From Reticulitermes lucifugus (Eukaryota; Arthropoda; Insecta; Blattodea; Rhinotermitidae), in contig JAKCWW010001225.1 of the NCBI GenBank assembly GCA_026260175.1, positions 1 through 64,000 of the forward strand: a stretch of DNA of 64,000 nt, read 5' to 3'. Under the pieces are notes generated by a model that saw only the letters and a list, made by a program, of their open reading frames with translations, was not told the DNA's origin and made no database searches. Shown here one piece after another: positions 53,480-63,715 of this stretch; position 1 is the stretch's first letter; each line of letters opens with the position of its first letter. The translations under genes and the position numbers were made by a program.

Positions 53480-53530
53480 GGTAAAGGTAGAGTTGAACTT
53501 TTGTTTATGTTATTCATACCATACATTTTT
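53480..53530. repeat. SINE family C 3'-end fragment
   Basis: AAAGGTAAAGGTAGAGTTGA and TTATTCATACC resemble the start of the inverted SINE C at 27205. Confidence 0.4.
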
Positions 53531-53604
53531 TGATTATTCAGGTTCTATCCGACAAATGTACACTTTTATTTTGTATTATTCAATACATATATTTCATTGA
53601 GATG

Positions 53605-53648
53605 GTCCAACATGTTTCGAACCTTATATGAGGTTCATCTTCAGGGAC
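53605..53648 (-). ncRNA. hammerhead-ribozyme-like motif 6
   Basis: Minus strand: stem I GTCC/GGAC (53645-53648 with 53605-53608), CTGAAGA (53638-53644), stem II GAACC/GGTTC perfect, GAAA (53615-53618), one-pair stem III, triplet GTT ending at 53609. Confidence 0.75.
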
Positions 53649-54969
53649 ATCTGTTTTAAATTACACCAGCCTTTCTTCAAAGGTACATGTTAGGTTATAC
53701 ACTTTAAAATGTTGTCTTTGTTGGTCTTGTGGTTACTGAGATTAATGTTAAAATACTTAAGTTAAAACAGTTAAAATCTGTATATAAGATATATAAAATA
53801 TTATTTGTAGAATATTCAGTTAGGTAGAACGAATTTGTAATAGTAATTTTGTACATATCTATATATCAGGTTGTCTGTTTGCTTGTGGATGGTTGGGACA
53901 GTACTAACTGTGGTGTGATAGAACAGGATATAAGTAGGTAAATGTCACGTGTTGAAGTGACGTCTCTGTGTCTCAGAAATGAGTGGGAATATTGGGTTGT
54001 ATTCTCCCGTGTTTTGTTCTGACCTACCGACGAATGTTACGACGTCTGGAAATACGTGCTACCAAAGGGATGATTTCCGTAGATCGTTCTGTTTGGGGGT
54101 GGATCACCCCACATATATTGTCAATACAGTAAATCAACATTAATATTTATTTATAACAAATAAAAGAATTCAGATGCGTACTTACAGTCTTTGCGGATAG
54201 CAACAAAATAAAAAATAGTCTAACCAAAACAGACAACTGGTTCCAAAGAAGCTTTACCGTCACAAGACTTGGTGATGCCTGTCTTTACAAACACCTCTAG
54301 ACGTAGCAACACCAAGGACTGCTGCTCTCCTTGCCGAAATGGAATTTTGATGCAAAGGCCGAGACCGGAATTAGTTGCTCCTAGCTCAGAGCCCGATGCA
54401 GAGTGATCAAGTAGAAAACGCTTACTTCTTAGGTAAACTATGGTAGGTTACACGGTGGAAGTGAGCTGCCAGGACAGTACAACTCACGTTTGAAAGGGGT
54501 GTAGGGTATAGGCTGGTGGATCTCCGTGGCGTGTCGATATTTAGGCACGGCACAGTTCTTGTACCAGTTTTTTGTTTTGTGCATATAGTTGAGTATAAAA
54601 TTGTTCCAAAGAATTCATAATGTTCCCTTATTTATCTGTTTGAGCAAGGTCATGTTAATGTTTCCATATTCATGCTTATTATTTAGGATGTGTGTTGCGT
54701 AAGCTGATTGTGGACCGTTATTTCTAATATACAAGCAAACAGACAACCTGATATATAGGTATGTACAAAGTTACTATTACAACTTCGTTCTACCTAACTG
54801 AATATTCTACAAATAATATTTTATGTATCTTATATACAGATTTTAACTGTTTTTAACTTAAGTATTTTAACATTAATTTCAGTAACCACAAGACAACAAA
54901 GACAACATTTTAAAGTGTATAACCTAACATGTACCTTTGAAGAAAGGCTGGTGTAATTTAAAACAGATA

Positions 54970-55011
54970 TCCCTGAAGATGAACCTCATATAAGGTTCGA
55001 AACATGTAGGA
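54970..55011 (+). ncRNA. hammerhead-ribozyme-like motif 7
   Basis: CTGAAGA (54973-54979), stem II GAACC/GGTTC perfect, GAAA (54999-55002), one-pair stem III, triplet GTA ending 55008, stem I TCC/GGA (54970-54972 with 55009-55011); the next pair is broken by a substitution relative to motif 6. Confidence 0.7.
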
Positions 55012-55018
55012 CCATCTT

Positions 55019-55043
55019 CAATATATATATATATATATAAATA
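55019..55043. repeat. TA microsatellite
   Basis: (AT)n at the outer edge of the right PLE arm. Confidence 0.9.
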
Positions 55044-55139
55044 TACACGCAGACTTCATCTTGTGTCAAGGCAATTTCCGAAACTCTGGGGGTTTTCTAA
55101 AAATAAAATAGGGACGATGAACGACGTACAAGAGAATAC

Positions 55140-55240
55140 GAAATCTGAGATTTTGGGATGTGACGCCGTGTAGTCTGGTACAAATTTACTGACGTTGGGA
55201 AGGAACATGCCGCCTCCATGTGTTCTTTTCGTGTTTCTAA
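55140..55240 (-). repeat. hammerhead-like family 2 repeat
   Basis: GGGATGTGACGCCGTGTAGT, CTGGTACAAATTTACTGACG, GCCGCCTCCATGTGTTC. The ACGTTTCGG block has lost bases. Confidence 0.6.
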
Positions 55241-55489
55241 TATGGCACAAGGTGCAGTTGCATGTAAACTAAGGTGTATCAGTACATAGGTAACTTTTCA
55301 TTTGCGTGTGTGTCATTTGGTTTGCCTGTGCCTCAGGCAGTTGAACCCGCACATTACCCAAATCTGATCGGCATCGGGTGTTGAATTGCAGTGGGACATT
55401 TACATAGTGCGGTGCTCACGCCATATAATGTGGGCCTCTGACCTTAACTCTCGTGAGATTTGAGTTTTTTGAGTCGGCGAATATCAAGA

Positions 55490-55610
55490 TTACTATCGTC
55501 TGGAGTGTGACGACGTGTAGGGTGATCGATGGGTATAAACGTTTCGGAAGACGCTGCTGTCATCACCTGCACATTAGAAGAACAGGGACTTCTACCCTCA
55601 AGAGGGAGGA
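55490..55610 (-). repeat. hammerhead-like family 2 repeat, diverged
   Basis: GAGTGTGACGACGTGTAGGG, AAACGTTTCGGAAGACGCTG, CTGTCATCACCTG. The core is not intact. Confidence 0.5.
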
Positions 55611-55640
55611 GGCAGGTTCTTCCACCATACTCCAGACGTT

Positions 55641-56450
55641 CATATCAAAATATTTTAGGCAAATTTTATAGACAGATTAATTCACATGAAGTACATTGAA
55701 CACATGCGCTCGATATTTTGGCTTCGTCAGATTGTTTTGATTGGCTTAACTTAAGCATGGAATTCTACTCTAATCCTTCTAGCGCATACCGCAAGCCCTA
55801 ATTACCCTTTAGCACTTCCGTGATAAACTGTTACCTTTACGTTTGTCGATTTTATTTGCGCACTTAACTTGCTTTAAAGCGTTACAGTCCGTATACCTAT
55901 AGGATATCTGCAATTAGCTTGCCATATTTTGTAACATGTAGCGCACACCTACCAAATTTCGTGACATTACACTAAATTCGCAATCAAGTAAATGTTTTTC
56001 AGACTTCAGTAGGCCCTATTGTTCTCAGGAGCAAGACGGTAGAGAACAAGGTACTGCGTAATACGCTGTTTGAAGGCAAAAGAAACATCCCTGAGGTTCG
56101 AGGCTGACCCTTCTGTCGCATTAGTAGTGTCTCTTACTCAAAGCAGTTGAACTGCTCAGCATGGGTAGCGTCCCTTAATTAAATTCGTTACGACGGTCGG
56201 GGGAAAGCATATAGATCCTGTCAAAAACATTAGTCTCTATCACTGCATGACTTTGTTTTTTAACAAATACGGGCCATTTGTTAGGCGTTTCTTTTGTAAC
56301 AAGCCTGAAGTCAAATTTGTGCACAGCTCTAACCAATTAGAACAATACAGAATATAAGTGTATTACCTCACACGCTCAAAACACGACAGCATTTCAGCCT
56401 AATGTATTTTTGACTAGAATGCATCTGTTACTGGTCACAAACAAGGGACT
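55641..56450. other. no identifiable feature
   Basis: Non-coding. Confidence 0.4.
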
Positions 56451-56451
56451 T

Positions 56452-56605
56452 TTGACCCTTGAAGGTGGGACCGATACGTGTCCCGAAACGTCGGTAAACA
56501 GTTACCACAGGACGTCGCGTAATGGCCCAGAAGAGCGCAGATCTCAAGGGACAGTCAGCATCCCCAGCGCAAGTCATTGCCAAAGTCAACTGCAAACTGG
56601 ACAAT
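56452..56605 (+). repeat. hammerhead-like family 2 repeat
   Basis: TTGAAGGTGGGACCGATACG, TGTCCCGAAACGTCGGTAAA and CCCAGAAGAGCGCAGATC closely match the ends of the 16.1-17.1 kb foldback (GACGGGACCGATACGTTGTC). The core box is TTGAAGG, so inactive. Confidence 0.65.
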
Positions 56606-57240
56606 TCGTAATAGTACCTGCGCCCTAACCATCATATTGTTGTCCTTGCTGCTTCTGCTGAAACAAATTTATATGATTATTTTTCATGGGGATATGGAAC
56701 TTGGTTTGACATACTAAGTGAAAAACAGGATGCTGAGGGGAGTATTTGGACATAAGAGGGAGGTACAGTAGGACGGAAAAACCGAATTACTGAAAAGTTT
56801 CATGATTTGTGTTCTTAACGGAATATAACGTTCGTCTGTAACGGCCAGGGCATGTAGCACACACATGAGCAAGTAGCTACGAGCAGAAATGGAAGCTTAG
56901 ACCTGTAACATGTATGTATGAGTCCGTGTTACAGTTTCGACCCACTCTGCTTGGTGCATATTTTTATTCGACGTTTATTATCTTGCTGTCTTTCTAGCAG
57001 TTTTCACGTTATTGAGGTTCGGTATTTTGGTAAAGTTTGTTTTTAACACTATCTTTTAATCTTCAGCGGGCTCTGTATTAGTAGCAGATAGACTGATATA
57101 TGCATTGGTAAGTGTATGGTTACATCTTGACGAAAAGTGAACCTAGTTCATCCTAAATACGTACAGGTAAGTAGGCCGACACTTTGCATGTTGACTGTCG
57201 TAGTTTTTTTATAAGGTTAGTAGCGATTAACCAGAAAGTA
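56606..57240. other. no identifiable feature
   Basis: Non-coding. Confidence 0.4.
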
Positions 57241-57241
57241 A

Positions 57242-57505
57242 AAGTAAAGGTAAAGGTCATCCCGTAAGATGCCAACGCAGGCACAGAGGGGAGGCAGAGC
57301 TATAGATCTACCCATTTTAGACATCGGCGCTAGAAGGGGGTGAGTACTGAACGCCACTCCCCGATGGCTTAACCCCGGGAAAGAGACTCGGTACCCCAGG
57401 GCTAGTCCTGACGGGCTTTCGGAAAAGAGAAAGTCTCTTGCCTCCACCGGCGTTCGAAACCCGGACTATCCAGCCCTTAAGCGTAGTCGCTATACCGACA
57501 TTTTT
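57242..57505 (-). mobile_element. tRNA-derived SINE, family C
   Basis: The plus strand starts AAGTAAAGGTAAAGGTCATC; the minus-strand head has GCGACTACGCTTAAGGGC-type A box and GGGTTTCGAACGCC-like B box (about 57448-57461). Same body as 46235. Confidence 0.75.
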
Positions 57506-58044
57506 TAATTCACTGTACTGACCTTGTTATTTATACTACTTTATTTTCCTATTATACAAAGTCATACAAAGTCATTATGTAAAGTCAATATCTTTACATG
57601 GTGGCAGACACTTATTAGAGAATAATGCCTACAGTCTATCTGTTTTGGAAGTTTTCCTTTCCCAGAATCACTAGTGGTGTTATTCCGTGGCACACGTATC
57701 AGAAGCAATCTGTTTCATGCTGAAGTTAGTTGCTGCATATAGAACAGAAAGCCTTACAAGGAAACATATGTAACATGTGTGAGGAAGTCCCCAGAAATGT
57801 TGTGTTTCAAACAGATGACAGTGGCCTCTATCACTCGCAAGTCAGGGCGGCGTTCCTGCCCAGTCTAGAAAACATCCACGTAATTTCCGTATGTCCGCAG
57901 CTGTTTGTGCTAATGACATGTTTTCCAACTTGCAATATCGTGTAGTTCAGCATATGTCTTAAGGTCAAAATTGGGGCGTTATGCTTAGATTTCCGCCGCA
58001 GTGTACACAATGGGAATATGAGGCAGTGGTCAGGTAAAGCAATC
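57506..58044. other. no identifiable feature
   Basis: The 71-residue plus frame at 57730 has no recognised domain. Confidence 0.4.
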
Positions 58045-58290
58045 CTATTACTGGCCTGGACAGGCCCTTAGGGTTCCAGGAGGTTGAGGCTCCCAGACAA
58101 TCGGCACATGAAGGTGGTAAGCCCTACGCACCGGCCGCCTTTACCCACCCAAGAAATATTCCTGGTACTGGCTGAGTCGACCCCAGGACTATAGTGCGAA
58201 AAATTCAAATGACATAATCGGGAATCGAGCCCGCGACCTTTCGGCTTGTAGTGCAGTGCCTCAACCAACAGCGCCACCGCAGCCAGTGAT
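58045..58290 (-). mobile_element. tRNA-derived SINE, family D
   Basis: TGGCCTGGACAGGCCCTTAG at the plus-strand left; minus-strand head CACTGCACTACAAGCCGAAA and B box GGGCTCGATTCCCG (about 58211-58224). Pairs with 35660-35945. Confidence 0.75.
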
Positions 58291-58976
58291 CAGGTACATG
58301 GCTGTAATCATTCCTTACAAGTAGCGAAATTCGGGTTTGTGTCCAATACCATATTTCGTTAGCCTCCCCGCCTCATGCGGTGGAGAGTTGTGTCGGTTTG
58401 ATTGCAATGTGGACATTTTTCAGTATCTCGTAGATGTATCCAATCGAGCCATACGGTGGTAGGGATAATGTCTTGGACAACTCTTTACCAAGTTGACCTT
58501 ACAGTTTCTTAAAGGTTGGGCAGACTTATATTTTGCCATTGCTATGAGACATGTATCTGTTGAATCAGCATTAGCGGCAGAGTTGTCGCCGCCCTATCAT
58601 AATCTCGCAAAACGCGATATAAGATGTACTCTCCACCGGTGTCTTATCCGCAAAACCACAAACTGCTTATACTACGTAAACGAGCAATCCCGGCCACTCA
58701 GGAAGTCAACGTACAGCGTGTAACATCCGTCGCCTTTTGCTTCCTGCCCCTCAGCGTTGCCAATATAGCTGCAGTAATTATTACAATTTCATGTAAGAAT
58801 CAGTTGTACCACCATTAACAAAGATTAATGGGATGTGTCTTTTTTTTCACGATACTGTCAACGGGAGTTCACATAGATTGACAGCGGCGTAATTATCTTC
58901 CGAGATTGATTGTCAAGCAGCGTGTTTGTTGTGGGTGGGGGGGGGAGGGGAGGGTGTAAGGGGCACTGTCCGCCGT
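58291..58976. other. no identifiable feature
   Basis: A G-rich tract (GGGTGGGGGGGGGAGGGGAG) lies at about 58936-58958. No gene. Confidence 0.4.
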
Positions 58977-58977
58977 T

Positions 58978-59335
58978 TTCTTTTTTTATTTTTTATTTTT
59001 TATTTTTAGTGGAGAAGGGCCCCGAAGCAGAAGCTACGGACGCACCGCAGCCTCGAAGAAGAGAAAGATGATGAGCTTTTTTCATTTTTCCAAGTAATGG
59101 AGCACCGGTGGAATGAAATTGACAGGGGAAAACCGANNNNNNNNNNNNNNNNNNNNNNNNNNNNNNNNNNNNNNNNNNNNNNNNNNGTGGAATGAAATTG
59201 ACAGGGGAAAACCGAAGTACTCGGGGGGAAAAACCTGTCCCAGTGCCACCTTGTCCACCACAAATCCCACATGGACTGACTCGGGATATAACCCGGACCT
59301 CCGCGGTGGGAGGCCGGCAAAGGGTTACTAGTTTC
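58978..59335 (-). mobile_element. tRNA-derived SINE, family A, spanning a gap
   Basis: Minus strand: head GCCGGCCTCCCACCGCGGAG, B-box region GTCCGGGTTATATCCCGAG, body GTGGGATTTGTGGTGGACAA and CCGAGTACTTCGGTTTTCCC, then CTTCTTCGAGGCTGCGGTGC and a (TAAAAA)n tail (58978-59010). A 50-N gap (59137-59186) lies inside. Confidence 0.8.
59137..59186. other. assembly gap (50 N), probably false
   Basis: The 29 bases left of the gap (59108-59136) are identical to the 29 bases right of it (59187-59215), so the two contig ends overlap. Confidence 0.95.
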
Positions 59336-60364
59336 CTTTCTTGAACTACTCACTGCAGAATATTCCTTTTTGTGTAGCTGATTGTTGGTCATATATTCAG
59401 TAGTTGTCCCCTTTTTGGGGGTGTTAATACAAAGCTCACTGACATTTCAGCGGGAAATTCTCGCGGTTTTAAACATCATAGGCTTGGTCGCACTGTGCGT
59501 ATTCCGCTATGGTCCACTCTTTACATTACAGCCCTCGGGGGACACTGATATTACAATATTACAATATGCATTCAGTGAACTTGAGAGTTCTGGATATAGA
59601 GCTGGATAGAATAATATTATGAACTAAGCAGTGCTGCTATCTATACATCTATACATGCATGTTTTTCGGCACACGTGAACACTAGTACCGACTCTGCCAT
59701 TTATTACTGTAATAATCTGTTGCTGTTTGTTGATAACATAAGTCACGACAGAATGGCATTCACCTGATCTTCTTGCAGTCATTTGGTAATAATTTGTTAC
59801 AGTATTGAACCTGTGTCATGTCTACCTGCACGACGTATCCGGGGGCCAGCAGCAGCTTTGCTTGTCTTTGAATAATTGATCGACTTTACTCGCTGTCTGT
59901 TGCAGCCTTGTGGTTTATAAGGGGTTGAGAGGAAAGGACTATGTTTTATGCCGTAGAATCCTCTGTAGCCTGAAATCCGATTAGCAAGTTACAGGGGACA
60001 GTGCCGAGTTCAGCGTCGCATTTCTGTTCAGTTTCGTGTGTGACGTTACCATACGCACACTAACTGCTGTATTCTGCATATGTTGGGGTAATCCTGGTTT
60101 AACAACGGGTCACATAGAATGCCTTCTTTCATGAAATCTTTAAATGATTTAGATTGTAATTTTATGGGGTAACAGGTTGAGTGCTAATATTCCACAATGT
60201 ACTGGCTTGAAGGTCCTCCTGCGCAACATTTGTACTTACTGGCAAGTCTAAAAGATTACAATCTGATTCTTATTGCCCTTATTAAAGTCTCAGATCTCGT
60301 GTAGGCCTAATTTAAAGACGTTATTCCTGGAACTATGAGATAGAGTTTTCTATGGCAGGGAATA
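59336..60364. other. no identifiable feature
   Basis: Non-coding. Confidence 0.4.
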
Positions 60365-60365
60365 T

Positions 60366-60470
60366 TAAGGTTACGTCTTGCGGGATGCGACGCCGTGTAT
60401 TGTCGTGGATGTGTGCAAACGTTTCGGGGGGGTCTACAGCCTTTTTCAGAGTGGAAGAAATGATTGTGGG
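60366..60470 (-). repeat. hammerhead-like family 2 repeat
   Basis: GCGGGATGCGACGCCGTGTA, AAACGTTTCGGGGGGGTCTA, CTTTTTCAGAGTGG. Minus-strand core CTGAAAA. Confidence 0.55.
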
Positions 60471-60544
60471 TGATTCGAATCTGCGGACCTTCCGTGCACT
60501 ATCATCCACTTTAAGGGTCACTGTGTGAGAGCTGAGGATCCGGA

Positions 60545-60650
60545 GTTATGAATATTAAGGTTGCGATCTTGTAGATAAGGCGCCGAATATTTTTATTAGA
60601 TAAGCACCAACATGCCTGGGGAATCTCCTGCAGGGTATCCTGAAGGTGGT
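60545..60650 (-). repeat. hammerhead-like family 2, weak copy
   Basis: GAATATTAAGGTTGCGATCTTG and AGGCGCCGAATATT parallel GAATATTAAGGTTACGTCTTG at 60358, so the flank is shared, but the core block is missing. Confidence 0.35.
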
Positions 60651-61214
60651 GCCAGGAACTATATCGCCATATCCAGAAGGTCCTAGTCGTAATAGCCGGA
60701 ACTGGACAGAACGACGTAATGGCTGTTGGGGACGTTGAGAGAAAGAGATGTTTTGAGCGTATGAGAGGCAGTTTGACTGAAATCAGTAAATGTGCATAGT
60801 AAGAGAAGTTCGTAGGGGCGCTGTGGACTGCAGTACACAGCTTCACACAGGTAACGCCGGGAATTCATTGCATAAAAGTATAAGTACATCGACACAATTT
60901 TTCGCATAATAATTAATGTAATACATTTAAGTCCTGGTGATTTCTTTTTGCCAAGAAAATATACATGGTTCAAGAACGTCTGAAGTTTAACGTACCTTAT
61001 CACAAATTTAAAAATACAAGTGAAACATTAAGTCCGAATCAAATAATTGGCATGTGTAGGACCTGCTGTTTAGCATTCGTAAATATGCATAACTGACAGT
61101 TTATATTCGATTTGTTCAACACCGTAGAAATGATACTTTCAAGAAGCGATGTTGTACGGTATGAAGCTATAGCTGTACAGAATATGGGTAAAACAGTACG
61201 CCATACAGTCTAAA
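60651..61214. other. no identifiable feature
   Basis: Two overlapping minus frames (60511-60846, 60683-61003) have no domain. Confidence 0.35.
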
Positions 61215-61495
61215 TCCATATATAGTAATTCCGGGAGAGTTGCCCCGGCGGTGGAGACACCGCATTTTCTTGTTTGGTGGGTTCTGGCCATCCTCTGCAG
61301 ACCGCACCATATGTGCTTATTCAGTGAGTCTAGAGAGGTGCTGGGAGTGAACGTAGTGAATATCGGCACTGTTTTGCGAGACATATGACAGATTTTATGC
61401 GGTGAGTTTATTAATTTTATGTACGAACTTTTTTCTAGTGTTTACGAAACGTGTCTTAATCAGTCGAAGTACCTGTGCACTCACGATCCATTAGA
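61215..61495 (-). repeat. dispersed repeat H, copy 2
   Basis: Inverted copy of 44474-44775 (GCGGTCTGCAGAGGATGGCC in minus sense; TGTGCACTCACGATCCATTA at the right end). The minus frame retains SLDSLNKHIWCGLQRMARTH. It has no adjoining hAT, and so gives the pre-insertion sequence for copy 1. Confidence 0.75.
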
Positions 61496-61760
61496 GGTTT
61501 CCGGCGTTGTTGACCTTCCCTTCACATCATGTAACCGCCATGTTCTTCATTCCGTTCGACAGGTGGGGGTGTGCGACTTCTGTCCCTGAAGATTGGGAGA
61601 CATGCCGCAAAAGAAAAAAAAGTAAAGGAGAGATTCCGCATTTAAACAATTCCAAATCAGTTTAGAAACGTCGTGCATATATATTATAGAGTACTAAAAT
61701 GATCTCTTCTACTTCCCTCGTCTTACCCCAACGGTCAGATGTGTACATGAACCGGAAATA
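61496..61760. other. no identifiable feature
   Basis: Short A-run near 61610. Confidence 0.4.
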
Positions 61761-61764
61761 AGCG

Positions 61765-61893
61765 TACATTAGCACTGACTTATTCATCAAGTGGTTCACA
61801 CAGCATTTCCTCAAACACAAAACTTCAGGGAAGGTCTTTCTACTTTTAGATGGCCACAGAGCTCATTGCAGCTCCCAATTCAACCCTTCTGAA
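61765..61893 (+). pseudogene. pogo/Tigger-type transposase fragment
   Basis: One plus frame reads LFIKWFTQHFLKHKTSGKVF then LLLDGHRAHCSSQFNP. L-L-L-D-G-H is the second catalytic Asp block of pogo-superfamily DDE transposases, and W-F before it is also typical. About 40 residues remain; the flanks are unrelated. It is a different subfamily copy from the 18-21 kb element. Confidence 0.65.
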
Positions 61894-63284
61894 CTGGTAA
61901 AAATATTGTGTGTTGCGGCGTCGTGAATAGTGTACACACATACTTTTCAGCAGTACAAGAAATGTATTAATTACGTAACATTGAGGCACATTCGGATCTT
62001 TGCAATATGGACTTTCTCGAATGGTCGTATCGTTTCATCCACTGGGGTCACACTTCTTGTTCACAATTTTTCACATATTATAGAATGTTTTTTTCTGTTA
62101 TGAGTATCTCTGATTCTATGTCGTTGAAGAAACAATTATTTCTGTGTTGCGTTGATTTCGTCTTTGTTAATTTTTCGGTCACACACCTCAGAGTTTCAGT
62201 CATTCGGAATATTTTGTAATTCATGACTTACAAGCAATATTTCGTACACAATTTGTAGGTATATTTATAAGGTATCTACATGTCAAATTTAGTGTTCCTG
62301 GATAGAAGAAATAATTCTTATTTTCCATAATGAGACGTAATGTAAATCCCATGAAGGAAGACATCCGTAACTGCATAGGAACGTGATGTGACGTCACGAA
62401 GACTAAGTCATTGGACTATCACGTCTCACAACGACAAATCACGTCTGTGTGGCCCTATACCGCGTAATTATAATCAAGTAGAAATTCATGAAGTTAAAAT
62501 ATTTTCAGCGTGTTTGTATTTCTGCCCTAATTCCCCAACATGCAAAGCGCGTACACGTGGAACCGTCTTATTTTCAGATCGTTGACTGTATTTTGTGTAC
62601 TTATCTCGTACAGACATGATAAAGTTTGTGGTCACTTTTCGCAATTATTTTGCGGACGCACCTAAAAACGTCGTTAAAACTTAAATATTTCCTATGAATA
62701 ACGTGACTAACATGTAAATACGCGCACGTACACACACACGTGTAATATATATGGGCCTATGTACACAAGCACAACAGTTTCATTCAGTTGCATCTTTGTT
62801 TAGTTTACACGATTTAGAACAGCAGGTGTTTGTTATACTGTCGAAATGAAAAATTTAAATTGAGCATGGGCACTGCGATTTGGAGCCAAAACATTATGTT
62901 GTGTGACCATACATACGAGTACACACGTAAGCTTTTATTATCGTGGTTTGGGGCCAGAGCTTTTGTTTTTTTTTCTGGCCATATGTACCAGCATACGTTT
63001 GAACGTTAGCACAGTTGTTTGTAGTCAGGGTACTACGTTGTCCGATCACACGCAGCAACATGTTTCCTTTACAGTAAACTAAAGGACAGTATTCAGGACT
63101 GCAATTAAGATGGGAATTTTGCTCTTTTGTGTCCCCTTCATTTTTGTTAATGTTTTTCTTTCTAAAAATTGTGTCCCGAATGTTCCTTTCTGTTCTGTGT
63201 GACCCAGCCTAACGTTTTATATGTATGCCTTTTTACATTTTCTGTGACTGCGCTAAGGGCTGGATAACCAAGGAAATAAATTTC
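61894..63284. other. no identifiable feature
   Basis: 1.4 kb of AT-rich sequence. AACGTCGTTAAAACTT near 62667 resembles the SINE tail word; otherwise nothing. Confidence 0.4.
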
Positions 63285-63530
63285 GGTTCCCGACAGACGT
63301 AAGAGATCTACACAGTTACCAGACCGATTCTGAAGCCCACACAGTCTGCTATACTGTCGGTACCCGGAGATCTTTCTCTGGTGGAAAAGCGGCCCTGCAA
63401 TGAACGTGACCATTCATCTCTACCCGCTGCCGATAATGAGAATGCGTGGAGCTACGGTATACTCCACTACCCTATGTCTTCATAGCATAGTGCGTGATTA
63501 AGCATGGGGACAGCTTTACTTTTACCTCGT
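63285..63530. mobile_element. SINE-like dispersed repeat F
   Basis: ACCAGACCGATTCTGAAGCC, CTACCCGCTGCCGATAATGA, GATTAAGCATGGGGACAGCT follow the order of 38630-38880. Confidence 0.45.
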
Positions 63531-63549
63531 GTAGAGAAATGGAGACACC

Positions 63550-63715
63550 ACTGACGATTGTAGTCTTCTTGAATGCAACGTCGTCTGATGTAGAAATTTA
63601 CGAACGTTGAAGATGAACTTGCTGCTTACGTCTTTAGGATAGAAGAGTGGGGCAGCAGATTGCTTTGAAGCGGTGCTAAATTTCGACGAGACTACACGGC
63701 GTCACATCCCACTGT
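63550..63715. repeat. inverted pair of hammerhead-like family 2 repeats
   Basis: The left part (GCAACGTCGTCTGATGTAGA, AATTTACGAACGTTGAAGAT) mirrors the right part (AAATTTCGACGAGACTACAC, GGCGTCACATCCC). The hammerhead-like cores are decayed in both halves. Confidence 0.5.

Larger units (their letters stand above)
53590..55020. mobile_element. PLE-type inverted arms, ~290 bp each
   Basis: The left arm 53595-53888 and right arm 54733-55020 are near-exact inverted copies, e.g. CAGGTTGTCTGTTTGCTTGT (about 53869) mirrors ACAAGCAAACAGACAACCTG (about 54731). An 845-bp spacer (to 54732) has no recognised domain. The arms sit just 3' of the PLE coding relic, so this is likely its terminal repeat structure. 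Each arm has a complete hammerhead motif on opposite strands. Confidence 0.8.
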
